A stretch of 64,000 nucleotides of DNA from an uncultured Oleiphilus sp. (GCA_913020045.1 CAJWBE010000025.1:1-64000), one strand, 5' to 3'; positions 9,256 to 18,691 are shown, counted from the stretch's first letter. A program made the numbers and translations. Notes: generated from the letters alone by a model not told the origin.

Positions 9256-9434
9256 GTGACGTTTTTGCCTCGAAGAAATGCACGCTAGGTGCTTAATGTT
9301 TTTTTGTATTTAACTATTAGGTTTAGTAGATAAATCGCTGATAAACAAAGCTAAAATTGTAAACTAATATTATTTTCTTATTGGGCTCGGCAGGTCTCTG
9401 TGCAGACAGCTCCAGCGTTTTAGGATAGACTTTC

Positions 9435-9854
9435 GTGAATGTCATTAAAACCTATTTTGAGGCAAAAACCTTGAGCGAAAAAGATATTGAGCAGAGTTCA
9501 CAACTTTCGGAAAAAATAAAAGAGTCTGCGCGTCAGATTTGGTTAGCGGGGCTGGGTGCCTACAACAAAGCGGAAGAAGATACGGGTAAAATTTTTGAGC
9601 GGCTTGTTAAGGAAGGTGAGGAGCTTGAAAATTTAACGCGCGGCGCTGTAGAGAAGCGTTTTAAGGTCGTTGAGGAGCATGTTGAAGATGTTCGAGAAAA
9701 AGCAACGGGAACCTTTGGTAAGCTAGAGAATGTATTTGATCAACGGGTCTCTGCCGCCTTGTCGCGCTTAGGGATTCCAACCCAGAAACAAATCGCTTCG
9801 TTAACAGCGCGGATTGATGCGCTAGAAGCTGAATTAAAGGCTTTGAAGAAGTAA
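9435..9854 (+). CDS. phasin family protein (PHA granule-associated)
   Basis: A 139-aa protein, nearly all helical. The core ARQIWLAGLGAY is the signature of PhaI/PhaF-type phasins, and a heptad-like C-terminal helix (LTARIDALEAELKAL) probably oligomerises. Phasins coat polyhydroxyalkanoate granules and control their number and size. The C-terminus lacks the long Lys/Ala-rich DNA-binding tail of PhaF, so it resembles PhaI. The start is GTG with an upstream AGGA. The TetR gene that converges on it is PhaD-like, as in pseudomonad PHA clusters, but no PHA synthase is in the window. Confidence 0.85.
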   Translation: MNVIKTYFEAKTLSEKDIEQSSQLSEKIKESARQIWLAGLGAYNKAEEDTGKIFERLVKEGEELENLTRGAVEKRFKVVEEHVEDVREKATGTFGKLENVFDQRVSAALSRLGIPTQKQIASLTARIDALEAELKALKK

Positions 9855-9935
9855 GTATTTTTTATCAAGCCTGCTGTAAAAAAGGGCGACCGTTTGTTGC
9901 GTCTTCAGACGAGCGAATGTTGCCTCTTCAAACGC

Positions 9936-10553
9936 TCAACGGAAGTAAGCGTTTTTGAGCTGCTCTAGCATTTCTCTTTGCTCCCCTTCAAGAAATGGAA
10001 CGACTTGAGAGATAACTTGATAAACGCCTTGAACCAAGGTCATTTCATCTACTTGGCTTTTTGCTACGTTGGCGTAGCTGATCCAAAACGTTGCCGTTAG
10101 TACGATATTTTCACTTAAGGCCGTTATTTCACTTGGATTAGCTTGCAGGCGACCTTGCTGGTGCAGATTATTCAAAACTTGCAGAGTCGCTTTTTGCTTT
10201 TTAGTGATGATTCTTTGGAAGCGTAATCTTAGCTTGTCATGGCGGGCCAAGACATTCACAACATCCTTATACAGAAACTGATATCGAGCGATGCTTTCAA
10301 ACACCAAGTGCAGAAAGAACCACTGGTCTTCAATATCCATGGGTTCATCTGGCACTTCCAATAGCGCACTCATTTCGTTTTCGTACCAATCGAACAGCTC
10401 TGTCAGAATGTCTATTTTACTTTTGAAATGGTAATACAGGTTGCCAGGACTAATCTCCAGTTCGTCGGAAATCAGTAGCGTAGTGACATTGGGCTCTCCG
10501 AGCTCATTGAATAGCTCCAGACTCTTGTGAAGAATACGTTCTCTGGTCTTCAT
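9936..10553 (-). CDS. TetR/AcrR-family regulator, PhaD-like
   Basis: A 205-aa regulator. The N-terminal helix-turn-helix (residues 1-50) has the typical ISPGNLYYHFKSK recognition segment. The opening MKTRERILHKSLELFNELGE closely follows pseudomonad PhaD, and the remaining 150 residues form the helical ligand domain. It sits tail-to-tail with the phasin gene. In Pseudomonas PhaD controls phasin and PHA genes and probably senses an acyl-CoA, so a similar role is likely. The specific PhaD assignment rests on resemblance and neighbourhood only. Confidence 0.8.
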   Translation of the reverse strand: MKTRERILHKSLELFNELGEPNVTTLLISDELEISPGNLYYHFKSKIDILTELFDWYENEMSALLEVPDEPMDIEDQWFFLHLVFESIARYQFLYKDVVNVLARHDKLRLRFQRIITKKQKATLQVLNNLHQQGRLQANPSEITALSENIVLTATFWISYANVAKSQVDEMTLVQGVYQVISQVVPFLEGEQREMLEQLKNAYFR

Positions 10554-10591
10554 ACGTTAATGTCAGGTCCGTTCTGGTGGTTGTTAAGGTG

Positions 10592-12130
10592 CTAGGTGTT
10601 GGCCCGATGAACTGGGTCTACATAAAAATGGGTGATGCGATCATCAGTAAATTTAGCAAAAAACTGACTGGTATTGGCGATTAATTTGTATGTTTCTGGC
10701 TGAGCGGGGGTACTTTTGTAAAGTACTTTGATATCACTAAACCCTTCTTTTATTTTGGTGAATCGCGCCGTAATGCTAGATGTCACAATGGAGGCTTCCG
10801 AATCGCCATTTTCTTTTGCCAAGAAATCTTGGTACGTCAGTTGCTCCTGATCTGACAGGTTAGTCCGCGTCGCTAAGTAAGGCATTTTTATCCGATCCAA
10901 TATGCATTCTGAGTAGGAGTTCGGGTTATCTTTTGCAAACTGGCGAAATGCTTCCCAAAAATAGTTGTCAGTTAAATACTTGAACTCATTGATGTCGCTT
11001 AAGCACTTTTCGACATATTGCTGAATTTCTGTTTTTTGCATGACTTCATCAATCGCCGCTCTCAATAACCAGTCAAAACCCTGCGCGGTTTTATGCGCAT
11101 AAACTTGGCGATACATTTGATGTCGGCTGTATACGAAATCTTCTAATGAGCCGAGTCCTTTTTCGGCAATGGCCAACCCCATCCAACCAGTTTGCTCGCA
11201 AATTCCGAAGTGCAGGTTGCTAAGCAGGTGATCAAGATTGAAGCCGCCGATGGTCACTGATGAGTGGAAGCCGTCACGAAGCATGTAATCGGCTCTATCC
11301 GCGTCAAGCTCTCCTGATACGAGGTGAGAGAGCAAACCTTGCAAGCCGCTGTTAAACGCGGTGTCGCTCAGATTAGAGGAGCGTCCGCCATGGATGATTT
11401 TGCGCAGTGCATGCGCGTGTTTTTCAAAGCGAGGGCTCGGTGCTATATCGCTAGTTTCCATTAGCCCGATGATATCGGCCATTTCTGGGCTTTGTGGGTT
11501 GTGACTTAGACTATTAAGTATTTCATAGGCCGCTCGGAGAGAATAATGTTCGTGCTCCATCATATTGCAAGCCGGCGCGGAGAGTATCGCTTGGTCCACG
11601 CCTTCCCATAAGCGAGTTTGGCGTTTGGGCTCTTTAAGCAAAGCAATGATAGCGCCGGTCCTGCTGAACTGGTGGGAAAAGCTGCAATGCCCACTGTCGT
11701 GAAGTAAGCAAGCGCTGCGCACTAGGCGGTTGAAGTAGCTAATAGCTTCCAAGGTATCGCCATCGATTCCTTGTTGTCCTTGCGAGTTAAGTATTTTTAG
11801 GCAGTTTTCGACCAGCGCCATAAACATGCGTCCACCCACATGCATTGCGCCGATACTATGCAGAAAGCGAGAGTGGGTAGCGCCTGGAAATACTAGAGAA
11901 AGAATGTCGTTTTGACAGATGAAGCGCAGGCGCTGGAACAAAGGGTGGTCGATAATAGCGACTTCATGCGATAGAAGTGGAATTCCACCATGCACTGGAT
12001 CCATGATGAGTTTGTGGTAGTTGCCAAGTAAGTCTTCAACGTGGAGTTTCAAGCAGTGGGTTCCGGTTCTGTAAATTAGTGTGAATATTCTAAATCCTGA
12101 GACTAGTTTTATAGTTGTCAGTAATAGCAA
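10592..12130 (-). CDS. HD-domain phosphohydrolase (SAMHD1/dGTPase-like)
   Basis: A 512-aa metal-dependent phosphohydrolase. The family opening K-L-I-M-D-P-V-H-G-G is near residue 40. It is followed by the HD-domain metal ligands: H in THSRFLHSIG, the HD pair in LLHDSGH, and later D in LDADRADYMLRD. Relatives hydrolyse dNTPs or other nucleotides, but the substrate cannot be set from sequence. The listed start is the longest frame. The first 28 residues look unlike the family and lack a good ribosome binding site, so translation probably begins nearer LHVEDLLGNYHKLIMDP (around 12050-12010). Confidence 0.78.
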   Translation of the reverse strand: MLLLTTIKLVSGFRIFTLIYRTGTHCLKLHVEDLLGNYHKLIMDPVHGGIPLLSHEVAIIDHPLFQRLRFICQNDILSLVFPGATHSRFLHSIGAMHVGGRMFMALVENCLKILNSQGQQGIDGDTLEAISYFNRLVRSACLLHDSGHCSFSHQFSRTGAIIALLKEPKRQTRLWEGVDQAILSAPACNMMEHEHYSLRAAYEILNSLSHNPQSPEMADIIGLMETSDIAPSPRFEKHAHALRKIIHGGRSSNLSDTAFNSGLQGLLSHLVSGELDADRADYMLRDGFHSSVTIGGFNLDHLLSNLHFGICEQTGWMGLAIAEKGLGSLEDFVYSRHQMYRQVYAHKTAQGFDWLLRAAIDEVMQKTEIQQYVEKCLSDINEFKYLTDNYFWEAFRQFAKDNPNSYSECILDRIKMPYLATRTNLSDQEQLTYQDFLAKENGDSEASIVTSSITARFTKIKEGFSDIKVLYKSTPAQPETYKLIANTSQFFAKFTDDRITHFYVDPVHRANT

Positions 12131-12338
12131 GAGTACTCTGATATGGGAGTCACGAAAAGCATTGCAGGTTCAGATTTTCATTTGCTTCTTTTTGACGGTT
12201 CTATGTGAAGCATAATGACCGAAAACTAAGCCCCAATATTAATTTATTGAGCTTTTACTGCAATCCGTTAGACGCGTGTATAGCTTCGCCTATACTCGTG
12301 TTAGGACAAGTAGTTTTAAAGTGGAGTAGGTGTTTTTA

Positions 12339-13526
12339 ATGCCCGAGTTGGCCGACTATATACTGGTAATAGACCGCAACGAGCAAGATCGAGAGCGTTT
12401 GGCTAGGTACTTGACCCAAATAGGATACTTAGTGCACCAAGCTCAGTCGATTCATCATGCGACACTGGCGCTATATGAAACTTCGCCGTCTCTTGTTTTT
12501 GCCGATGTCACCAACGACGAGCTAGTTCAACTTCCTTACGTGACCGATGAACTTCAAACCGCACCTGTAGTGGTGGTATCTGCAGTTGAAACATCCGGCG
12601 ACGTAGTCGCTTGCTTGCGAGCTGGCGCAGCGGACTTCATTCTCAAGCCCATTGATGACTTTCAGAATGTGGATCATGTGATCCACGGCATTCTCGATAA
12701 AATTCGTTTGAATAAGCTCAATAAACGCTTGCAGCATGAGCTAGAAGAGAGAAATACCAAACTTAGAGAAGGTATTAGCGAACTGCGTGCTGACCATAAA
12801 GCAGGGTTGCAAGTGCAGTTGAAGATGCTTCCTGACAGTGACAAAACGATGCAAGGCTTGGCGTTTGATCACTGTGTAAAGCCGTCGTTATATTTGAGTG
12901 GTGACTTCCTCGACTATTTTAATCTCGACGACACGCGAACGGTATTCTACTTTGCAGATGTTTCTGGACATGGCGCCTCATCAGCCTTTGTGACGGTGTT
13001 ATTGAAAAACTTGTCCATGCGTTTGAAACGTAACTTTAAACGAGGGTCTAGCGACGAGTTGACTTGTCCTGCGGCTTTTCTCAAGCGTATTAACAAAGAG
13101 CTAAACGACTCCGATATTGGAAAGCACATCACCGTATTTGTTGGTTTGTTAGACCGTAAGTCTCAAGAAATTTCGTATTCAATTGCTGGGCACTTCCCTT
13201 TGCCGATCCTTAAAGAGTCCGGTGCAGCCGAATACCTAGATGGACGGGGCGTTGCGTTGGGCTTGTTTCCTGATCCAGAGTTTGAGGTTTATCGTCGTAA
13301 GTTGGCTCCTGGGTTTTCGATTACCGTGTTTTCTGACGGCATTCTTGAGGTAATTCAAGGTGAGTCACTAATTGATAAAGAAAAGTTACTATTAGATGTT
13401 GTGTGCGAGGAGCAACGAGGGATAGAATCCCTGCTGTCATCTTTGGGCCTGGATGATATCGAAGAGTTGCCCGACGATATTGCAGTGTTGACCGTGAACG
13501 ATGTTGATAGTTGGGGGATGCACTAA
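12339..13526 (+). CDS. response regulator with PP2C-type phosphatase domain (HsbR-like)
   Basis: The receiver covers residues 1-125 (phospho-Asp in LVFADV, conserved Lys in LKPI). A coiled linker follows, then a SpoIIE/RsbU-type PP2C domain with metal ligands in SGDFLDYF and FADVSGHGASSAF and a late FSDGILE. Such proteins dephosphorylate STAS-domain antagonists when the receiver is phosphorylated. The next gene is exactly such a STAS protein, giving the HsbR-HsbA arrangement of Pseudomonas. ATG 12339 is preferred over GTG 12330 because the GGAG lies too close to the GTG. Confidence 0.87.
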   Translation: MPELADYILVIDRNEQDRERLARYLTQIGYLVHQAQSIHHATLALYETSPSLVFADVTNDELVQLPYVTDELQTAPVVVVSAVETSGDVVACLRAGAADFILKPIDDFQNVDHVIHGILDKIRLNKLNKRLQHELEERNTKLREGISELRADHKAGLQVQLKMLPDSDKTMQGLAFDHCVKPSLYLSGDFLDYFNLDDTRTVFYFADVSGHGASSAFVTVLLKNLSMRLKRNFKRGSSDELTCPAAFLKRINKELNDSDIGKHITVFVGLLDRKSQEISYSIAGHFPLPILKESGAAEYLDGRGVALGLFPDPEFEVYRRKLAPGFSITVFSDGILEVIQGESLIDKEKLLLDVVCEEQRGIESLLSSLGLDDIEELPDDIAVLTVNDVDSWGMH

Positions 13527-13573
13527 GTGTGTTTATTAGCTGGAACACTATACAAGCGAAGAGTTGTTGACTG

Positions 13574-14086
13574 ATGTCAGAATGCAAAATATTACAAGCT
13601 GATAGTTCGGGAGTTTTTGTCTTAAAGCTCGTTGGTGAAGTGCGTTTAAACTTTTGCTCCACTATAGAAGCTTCGATCGAGTCGATCGTAAATGACCCTA
13701 GCTTTGAATCATTAGTTGTAGACTTAAGTGAAACCACACTCATCGACAGCACAACGTTGGGCTTGTTAGCCAAACTGGCCATCCGTGCCAAAACTAAAAG
13801 CCGATTTTTGCCCTCCATTATTTCTACTAATCCTGATATCACGAGAATTTTGCTCGTGATGGGTTTCGATACGATTTATTTAATTGTAAAAGAGCCGGCT
13901 GTTACCTGTGAGCAGTTACAAGAACTCATCCCGAAAGCTGCAGAAGAAAGCGAAGTTAGAATGCAGGTTCTGAATGCGCATAAAGTGCTGATGGATATGA
14001 ATGAGCATAATCGCGATCAATTCAAAGATCTAGTGAATGCACTGGAAGTTGACGTACGCGACAGTGTATCCTCGCAGGCCAGTTAA
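13574..14086 (+). CDS. STAS-domain anti-sigma factor antagonist (HsbA-like)
   Basis: A 170-aa protein with a SpoIIAA/RsbV-type STAS domain over residues 1-110. The phosphorylatable serine is in DLSETTLIDSTTLG. The C-terminus carries a helical extension of about 50 residues, as in Pseudomonas HsbA, which binds FlgM and the diguanylate cyclase HsbD. It lies 47 bases after the PP2C regulator and is presumably its substrate. No HptB phosphotransfer gene and no flgM are in the window, so its downstream partner here is open. Confidence 0.83.
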   Translation: MSECKILQADSSGVFVLKLVGEVRLNFCSTIEASIESIVNDPSFESLVVDLSETTLIDSTTLGLLAKLAIRAKTKSRFLPSIISTNPDITRILLVMGFDTIYLIVKEPAVTCEQLQELIPKAAEESEVRMQVLNAHKVLMDMNEHNRDQFKDLVNALEVDVRDSVSSQAS

Positions 14087-14116
14087 GCACTTAACCCTCC
14101 TCTAGAGACTCCTTGC

Positions 14117-15145
14117 ATGTCAACAAGCAATCATATTGCTGTGTTAGGCGGTGGCAGCTTTGGTACAGTCATCGCTAATATTGCGGCTGAGAATGGCTAC
14201 TCGGTAAAGCTGTGGATGCGCAGCCAAGACGCGGCCAATTCCATCACTGCTCAGCGGATCAATCAAAAATATCTTCCTTCATTAACCTTGAGTGACAATC
14301 TTGAAGCTTGCACTTCGCTTGACGAAGCATTGACGGGCGCGTCGGTCATATTTTTTTCGGTTCCCAGTAAATCGTTCCGTTCTGTTGTGAGCCAAGCGTG
14401 TGAATTTATTTCGCCCGCTCAGATGCTAGTGAGCACAACAAAGGGGATTGAGCCGGACAGTCTCAATATGATGACAGATGTGCTACGCAGTGAGTTGCCT
14501 GAAAATCCTTTAGGCGTACTGAGCGGCCCTAACTTGGCAAAAGAAATTGCATTGCACGAGCTGACGGCCTCTGTGATTGCAAGTGAAGTGTCTGAATTGC
14601 GTCAAACTGTGGAGAAGGTTCTCGGTTGCAGTTACTTTCGGGTTTATGCGAGTGCAGACGTGCAAGGCGTTGAGCTGGGCGGTGCGCTGAAAAATATATA
14701 TGCAGTGATGGCCGGAATTGTCGCCGCGAAAAAGCTGGGCGAGAACACAACCGCGATGCTGCTAACTAGAAGCTTGGCTGAAATGGGGCGTTTTGCTGTC
14801 GCGCAAGGAGCGAACCCGATGACGTTTCTCGGTTTGGCGGGTGTTGGTGATCTGATCGCCACCTGCTCGTCGCCGCTTAGTCGCAATTACCGTGTTGGTT
14901 ATGCCTTTGGCGAGGGAAAAAGCTTAGAAGAAGCAGTCGATGAGTTGGGAGAAGTCGCTGAAGGGGTTAATACCTTGGTGCAAGTAAAGCGTTGCGCTGA
15001 TGAGCAGTCGATCTATATGCCATTAGTGCAGGGTTTGTATCATGTGATTTTTGATCAGGTGCCGTTGGAAAAGATAATCGGTCAATTGATGTTGGGTGAG
15101 CAAAATTCCGATGTAGAGTTTACTTTACCGAAGCATGAAATTTAG
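14117..15145 (+). CDS. gpsA: glycerol-3-phosphate dehydrogenase [NAD(P)+]
   Basis: It reduces dihydroxyacetone phosphate to sn-glycerol 3-phosphate for phospholipid synthesis. The dinucleotide-binding motif VLGGGSFGT is at residues 9-17. The GpsA signature LSGPNLAKEI and the catalytic-lysine region GGALKNIYAVMAG are present, as is GLAGVGDLIATCSS. The length of 342 aa is normal. It starts 30 bases after the STAS gene and leads into DUF4389 and sixA on the same strand. Confidence 0.95.
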   Translation: MSTSNHIAVLGGGSFGTVIANIAAENGYSVKLWMRSQDAANSITAQRINQKYLPSLTLSDNLEACTSLDEALTGASVIFFSVPSKSFRSVVSQACEFISPAQMLVSTTKGIEPDSLNMMTDVLRSELPENPLGVLSGPNLAKEIALHELTASVIASEVSELRQTVEKVLGCSYFRVYASADVQGVELGGALKNIYAVMAGIVAAKKLGENTTAMLLTRSLAEMGRFAVAQGANPMTFLGLAGVGDLIATCSSPLSRNYRVGYAFGEGKSLEEAVDELGEVAEGVNTLVQVKRCADEQSIYMPLVQGLYHVIFDQVPLEKIIGQLMLGEQNSDVEFTLPKHEI

Positions 15146-15171
15146 TCGTAATAAAAGATAGTTTAGGAGTG

Positions 15172-15489
15172 ATGATGGATAACCAGGACGATACGGAACG
15201 CAATTCTTATCAGGATAGCGACGGGAAATTACTTAAGATTCTCTATATCTGTATTTTTTATCTTATTTACAGCGTTAGCCATATCGCATTGCTGTGCATT
15301 GCCATACTGCAAACCTTGCTCAACGTATTTGCAGGTGAGCCAAGCACAACCTTGAAAACGTTTGGCGCTAGTTTAGGGGAATACGTTAAGCAGATTTCGG
15401 TTTATGTGAGTTATGGTAATACGGCGAAACCTTTTCCGTTTTCTGATTGGCCTGAGATAACTGGGGCCTCAGAAGATTTGCAGAAATAA
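15172..15489 (+). CDS. DUF4389 family membrane protein
   Basis: A small protein of about 105 aa with one or two hydrophobic segments (residues 22-52, rich in Ile/Leu/Tyr) and the FAGEPSTTLKTFGASLGEYV stretch typical of DUF4389. The C-terminal region contains PFPFSDWP, also common in this family. Function is unknown. A TAGGAG motif precedes tandem ATG codons at 15172 and 15175; either may be used. Its place between gpsA and sixA recalls the same neighbourhood in pseudomonads. Confidence 0.78.
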   Translation: MMDNQDDTERNSYQDSDGKLLKILYICIFYLIYSVSHIALLCIAILQTLLNVFAGEPSTTLKTFGASLGEYVKQISVYVSYGNTAKPFPFSDWPEITGASEDLQK

Positions 15490-15501
15490 GGCTGTCGACC
15501 A

Positions 15502-15960
15502 ATGAGACTATTTATAGCGAGACATGCCGAGGCGGGCTTTGACGCGCCTACAGACCGCTTGCGTCCGATTACTGAGAACGGTAGTGCGCAAACATCCTCT
15601 CTTGTTGAGCGCTATTTGCCTGAGTTGACGAGTGTGCCGAGGATTTGGTGCAGTGACTTGCTTCGTGCGCGTCAAACGGCAGAGATCTTTTCTCGGATTG
15701 TCGATACGCCGCTGGACGTTAAGCCGTTCTTGTCTCCTGATAAAGACCCTCAACTCGTCCTACGAAAACTCAGTGACCATGATTCAGAAGAAGATCTGTT
15801 GATCGTATCGCATCAGCCATTAGTGGGCAGCCTTGTTAGCCTCTTATGCGCTGGGCATATCTATGAAGCGCATCCCTTTGTAACGAGTGAAATTGTGGTG
15901 CTTGAAACCGATATAATTGGTAGTGGCTTAGCGACTCTCGTTAGTGCTTGGCGCCCATAG
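15502..15960 (+). CDS. sixA: phosphohistidine phosphatase SixA
   Basis: A short (152 aa) histidine phosphatase of branch 1. The phospho-acceptor histidine is in ARHAEAG (residue 8). A second basic patch is in CSDLLRARQTAEIF and the second catalytic histidine is in IVSHQPLVGSL. In E. coli SixA dephosphorylates the HPt domain of ArcB and the PTS protein NPr. The gene follows DUF4389 by 12 bases and is closed by a terminator. Confidence 0.9.
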   Translation: MRLFIARHAEAGFDAPTDRLRPITENGSAQTSSLVERYLPELTSVPRIWCSDLLRARQTAEIFSRIVDTPLDVKPFLSPDKDPQLVLRKLSDHDSEEDLLIVSHQPLVGSLVSLLCAGHIYEAHPFVTSEIVVLETDIIGSGLATLVSAWRP

Positions 15961-15967
15961 CACGCAG

Positions 15968-15988
15968 TGCACATTAGATGTGCATTTT
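15968..15988 (+). terminator. terminator of the gpsA-DUF4389-sixA unit
   Basis: A perfect 7-bp stem TGCACAT/ATGTGCA with loop TAG is followed by TTTTAA on the plus strand. It overlaps the last codons of the convergent aminotransferase gene. Confidence 0.65.
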
Positions 15989-17116
15989 AAGCCGGCGAAT
16001 AGCTTCGTCTATGAGGTTTAGCGGCGTATAAAAAGCGGGTGAAAAGCGAATTCCACCGCCGCGTTTTGCACAGATCACACCTTCTTTCATTAATACGCGG
16101 TACAAGTCTTCTAGTTCGGTATTTGCTGGTTTAAAGGTCACGATTCCTGCTCGTTTTGTTCGTGCTTCAGGCGACAAAATCGTCATGCCGGGTATTTCTT
16201 TTAGCTGCTTGATTAAGTAATCGATGCGCTCTTCAAGCGCTATTTCAATGTTATCGATACCGATATCTAGCAGAAATCCCAAGCTTGCGTTGAGGGCATG
16301 AATACCCAGCATGTTAGGGCTTCCGCACTCAAATCGAGTGGCGTTATTGGCTGGAGACCAGTCAAGTTTGTCGTATTGGCCGCAGGCCTCCACCATATGC
16401 CAGCCAAACTGATGCAGCTTTAGAGTTTCGATATGTTTTTCTTGAATATAGAGTAAGGCCAAGCCTTCACTCGCCATTAGCCATTTGTGCCCGTCTGCCA
16501 CAATGAAATCCGCGCCGACAAGTTTCTGGTCATACGGGATAGCTCCTAGGCTTTGAATCGCATCGACGCAAAAAAGTACATCGTGCTGTCTGCATAGGTG
16601 GCCAAGGTCAACTAAATCGACTTTTCGGCCGGAGGCGTATTGCACCGAGCTTATTGAAAGTAAGCGAGTGTGCTCGCTGATACATGCTCGAATTGATGCC
16701 TCGGGGTCGCCATCGCTAATATCCGCAATCACGACTTTGACTCCCTGATTGGCTAGTGATTCCCAGACAATACGATTGGAGGGAAACTCCTCATTGCTGA
16801 TAATGACCTCATCTCCCTCGTTCCAATGCAAGCCATAAGCAATCGTAGACAGGGCTTCTGAGGTACTTTTTGCAAGCGCAATTTCGGTGCTTGTCTCGAC
16901 ATTCAAAAGCCTTGCTAAGCGCTCACGTACGATTTTTTCTTGCTCCATCCATTTTAAGTAGCCACGTGCGCCTTGATAGGAATTTTCGATAGCGAACTTT
17001 GTAATCGCTTCAGTTGTGCAGAGTGGCCAAGGGCTAACGGCGGCATGATTGAGGTAGCAAAGCTCGGGGTCTTGAGGGAATTGAGCTGCAAGAAAAGCGT
17101 CATTGATGTTTTGCAC
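15974..17116 (-). CDS. class V aminotransferase (cysteine desulfurase/isopenicillin epimerase-like)
   Basis: A 380-aa PLP enzyme of fold type I. The cofactor lysine is in ADGHKWLMA (about residue 210). The Asp that pairs with the pyridine nitrogen is in FCVDAIQSLGA, and the substrate Arg region is in GGIRFSPAFYT. The N-terminal YLNHAAVSPWP is typical of the NifS/CsdB-like aminotransferase group. No active-site cysteine loop of a true desulfurase is evident, so the reaction is not assigned. It is divergent from a radical SAM gene with 58 bases between. Confidence 0.82.
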   Translation of the reverse strand: MQNINDAFLAAQFPQDPELCYLNHAAVSPWPLCTTEAITKFAIENSYQGARGYLKWMEQEKIVRERLARLLNVETSTEIALAKSTSEALSTIAYGLHWNEGDEVIISNEEFPSNRIVWESLANQGVKVVIADISDGDPEASIRACISEHTRLLSISSVQYASGRKVDLVDLGHLCRQHDVLFCVDAIQSLGAIPYDQKLVGADFIVADGHKWLMASEGLALLYIQEKHIETLKLHQFGWHMVEACGQYDKLDWSPANNATRFECGSPNMLGIHALNASLGFLLDIGIDNIEIALEERIDYLIKQLKEIPGMTILSPEARTKRAGIVTFKPANTELEDLYRVLMKEGVICAKRGGGIRFSPAFYTPLNLIDEAIRRLKMHI

Positions 17117-17174
17117 TGGGCCTCCGTGAACCTATAATGCGACTCATTGTGTTGAACCAACTTGATCGAGTGAT

Positions 17175-18068
17175 ATGTACCATTTTCCAATCTCTTATGT
17201 AGAGCCTGTTTTCAGACCGCCGAGTGAGGCAAAGTCATTTATTCTGCCGTTAACGAATGGCTGCTCGTGGAACAAATGTACGTTTTGCGAAATGTATACG
17301 CAAGAGCAGAAAAAGTTTCGTGCTCGTAAAGATCAAGAGGTGTTGGATGATATTAAAAAAACTGCGCAAGCCATTCCAAATGTGAAGCGAGTGTTCCTCG
17401 CAGACGGCGATGCGATGGTCCTGCCGACTCGCAGGCTAATACAGGTATTGCAGTGGCTGAAGGAATACTTTCCTTTGCTAGAGCGCGTGTCATCGTATTG
17501 TTTACCGCGAAATATTGCTAAGAAGACCGTTGAAGAACTGGCGGAATTAAAGGCCCTCGGCCTAGATATTTTATATGTCGGTTTGGAGTCCGGTGATGAC
17601 ACGGTTTTAAATCGCGTTAGTAAGGGCGAAACCCATGAGTCGTCGGTTTCTGCGCTGCGTAAAATTCGTGAGTCAGGTCTGCGCTCCTCGGTGATGATAC
17701 TTAATGGGTTGGGTGGGCAGAAGTATTCGAAACAACATGCGCTTAACTCGGCAAAGGCGGTCAACGAAGCTCAGCCAGATTATGTGTCGACATTAGTGGT
17801 CAGTTTTCCAACAGGCGAAGATAGGTTCCGTCGTGAATTTAATGACTACCAGCCGATGGATCAGCATCAGTTATTTGTCGAGTTACGCACTTTTCTGGGT
17901 GCGCTGGAGCTAGAAAACTCTACCTTTCGAAGTGATCATGCATCAAATTATCTACCATTAAAGGGGCAGCTAGGTGCAGATAAAGCGCGCTTGCTGAGTG
18001 AACTCGATTTTGCCATTGAGTCGCCCGATAAAGCGGTTTTACGGCAAGAGTGGCAGCGCGGATTGTAG
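17175..18068 (+). CDS. radical SAM protein of unknown substrate
   Basis: A 297-aa protein with the [4Fe-4S] motif in GCSWNKCTFCEMY (residues 31-40, CxxxxCxxC spacing). C-x4-C-x2-C departs from the usual C-x3-C-x2-C, as in YgiQ/B12-lacking Elp3-like families. The SAM-binding GLESGDDTVLNRVSKGET and VSSYCLPRN segments fit the TIM-barrel core. Relatives are usually annotated only as radical SAM proteins. It is divergent from the class V aminotransferase, and the pair could be functionally linked; that is inference. Confidence 0.82.
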   Translation: MYHFPISYVEPVFRPPSEAKSFILPLTNGCSWNKCTFCEMYTQEQKKFRARKDQEVLDDIKKTAQAIPNVKRVFLADGDAMVLPTRRLIQVLQWLKEYFPLLERVSSYCLPRNIAKKTVEELAELKALGLDILYVGLESGDDTVLNRVSKGETHESSVSALRKIRESGLRSSVMILNGLGGQKYSKQHALNSAKAVNEAQPDYVSTLVVSFPTGEDRFRREFNDYQPMDQHQLFVELRTFLGALELENSTFRSDHASNYLPLKGQLGADKARLLSELDFAIESPDKAVLRQEWQRGL

Positions 18069-18133
18069 TGAAAAGAAAAGTGCTTTTAGTGCAGCAGTAG
18101 ATTCACTTAAATTGAGACCTGTGAGGTAACACG

Positions 18134-18688
18134 ATGACGATGAAGCTAGACTTACCTAATTTCGCCGATGATATTCGCAAGCTAGTGACAGAAGCCGGCT
18201 CTCATCCTCCGGTTGAAACTTGGCGGCCCGAACGTGTTGGTGAAATAGATATCCGGATTGATCGGTCTGGTAAATGGTTCTATCAAGGTTCGGAAATGGA
18301 GCGAGAGTCGGTCGTTAGATTGTTTTCAACGATTCTTCGCTTAGATGACGACGGTTACTGTTTGGTCACGCCGGCTGAAAAAATGAAGATCGAGGTTGAT
18401 GATGTGCCCTTTATTATTCGCTTAATGGATGTCGAAGGAACGGGTGATAAGCAACGAATTCACTTTTCTAGCAATGTCGGGGACCACTTCAGTTTGGATG
18501 AAATACACCCGCTGATTGTTCTTGCTGGAGCCGCGGGTGATGCGGTTCCGTACGTTACGGTTCGTCGCAATTTAAAAGCCAAGCTGGCAACCACGGTTTA
18601 TTATGAGTTGGCTGAATTGGCTGTTTCGAATGATAAAACGGGGCAGCTAGGGGTTTGGAGTCAGGGTACGTTTTTTAACTTAGGCTAA
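18134..18688 (+). CDS. DUF1285 family protein
   Basis: A 184-aa protein matching DUF1285. It has the opening PPVETWRPERVGEIDIRI, the core SVVRLFSTILRLDDDGYCLV, and TPAEKMKIEVDDVPF. Family structures show two small beta-rich domains, and function is unknown. No signal peptide or membrane segment is visible. The ATG is preceded by a GAGGT. It stands alone between the radical SAM gene and the convergent fimX-like gene. Confidence 0.85.
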   Translation: MTMKLDLPNFADDIRKLVTEAGSHPPVETWRPERVGEIDIRIDRSGKWFYQGSEMERESVVRLFSTILRLDDDGYCLVTPAEKMKIEVDDVPFIIRLMDVEGTGDKQRIHFSSNVGDHFSLDEIHPLIVLAGAAGDAVPYVTVRRNLKAKLATTVYYELAELAVSNDKTGQLGVWSQGTFFNLG

Positions 18689-18691
18689 GTG

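Noticed and set aside
13321-13842. 173-codon minus-strand frame across the PP2C and STAS genes
   Set aside because: It overlaps two well-supported plus-strand genes and encodes no recognisable protein.
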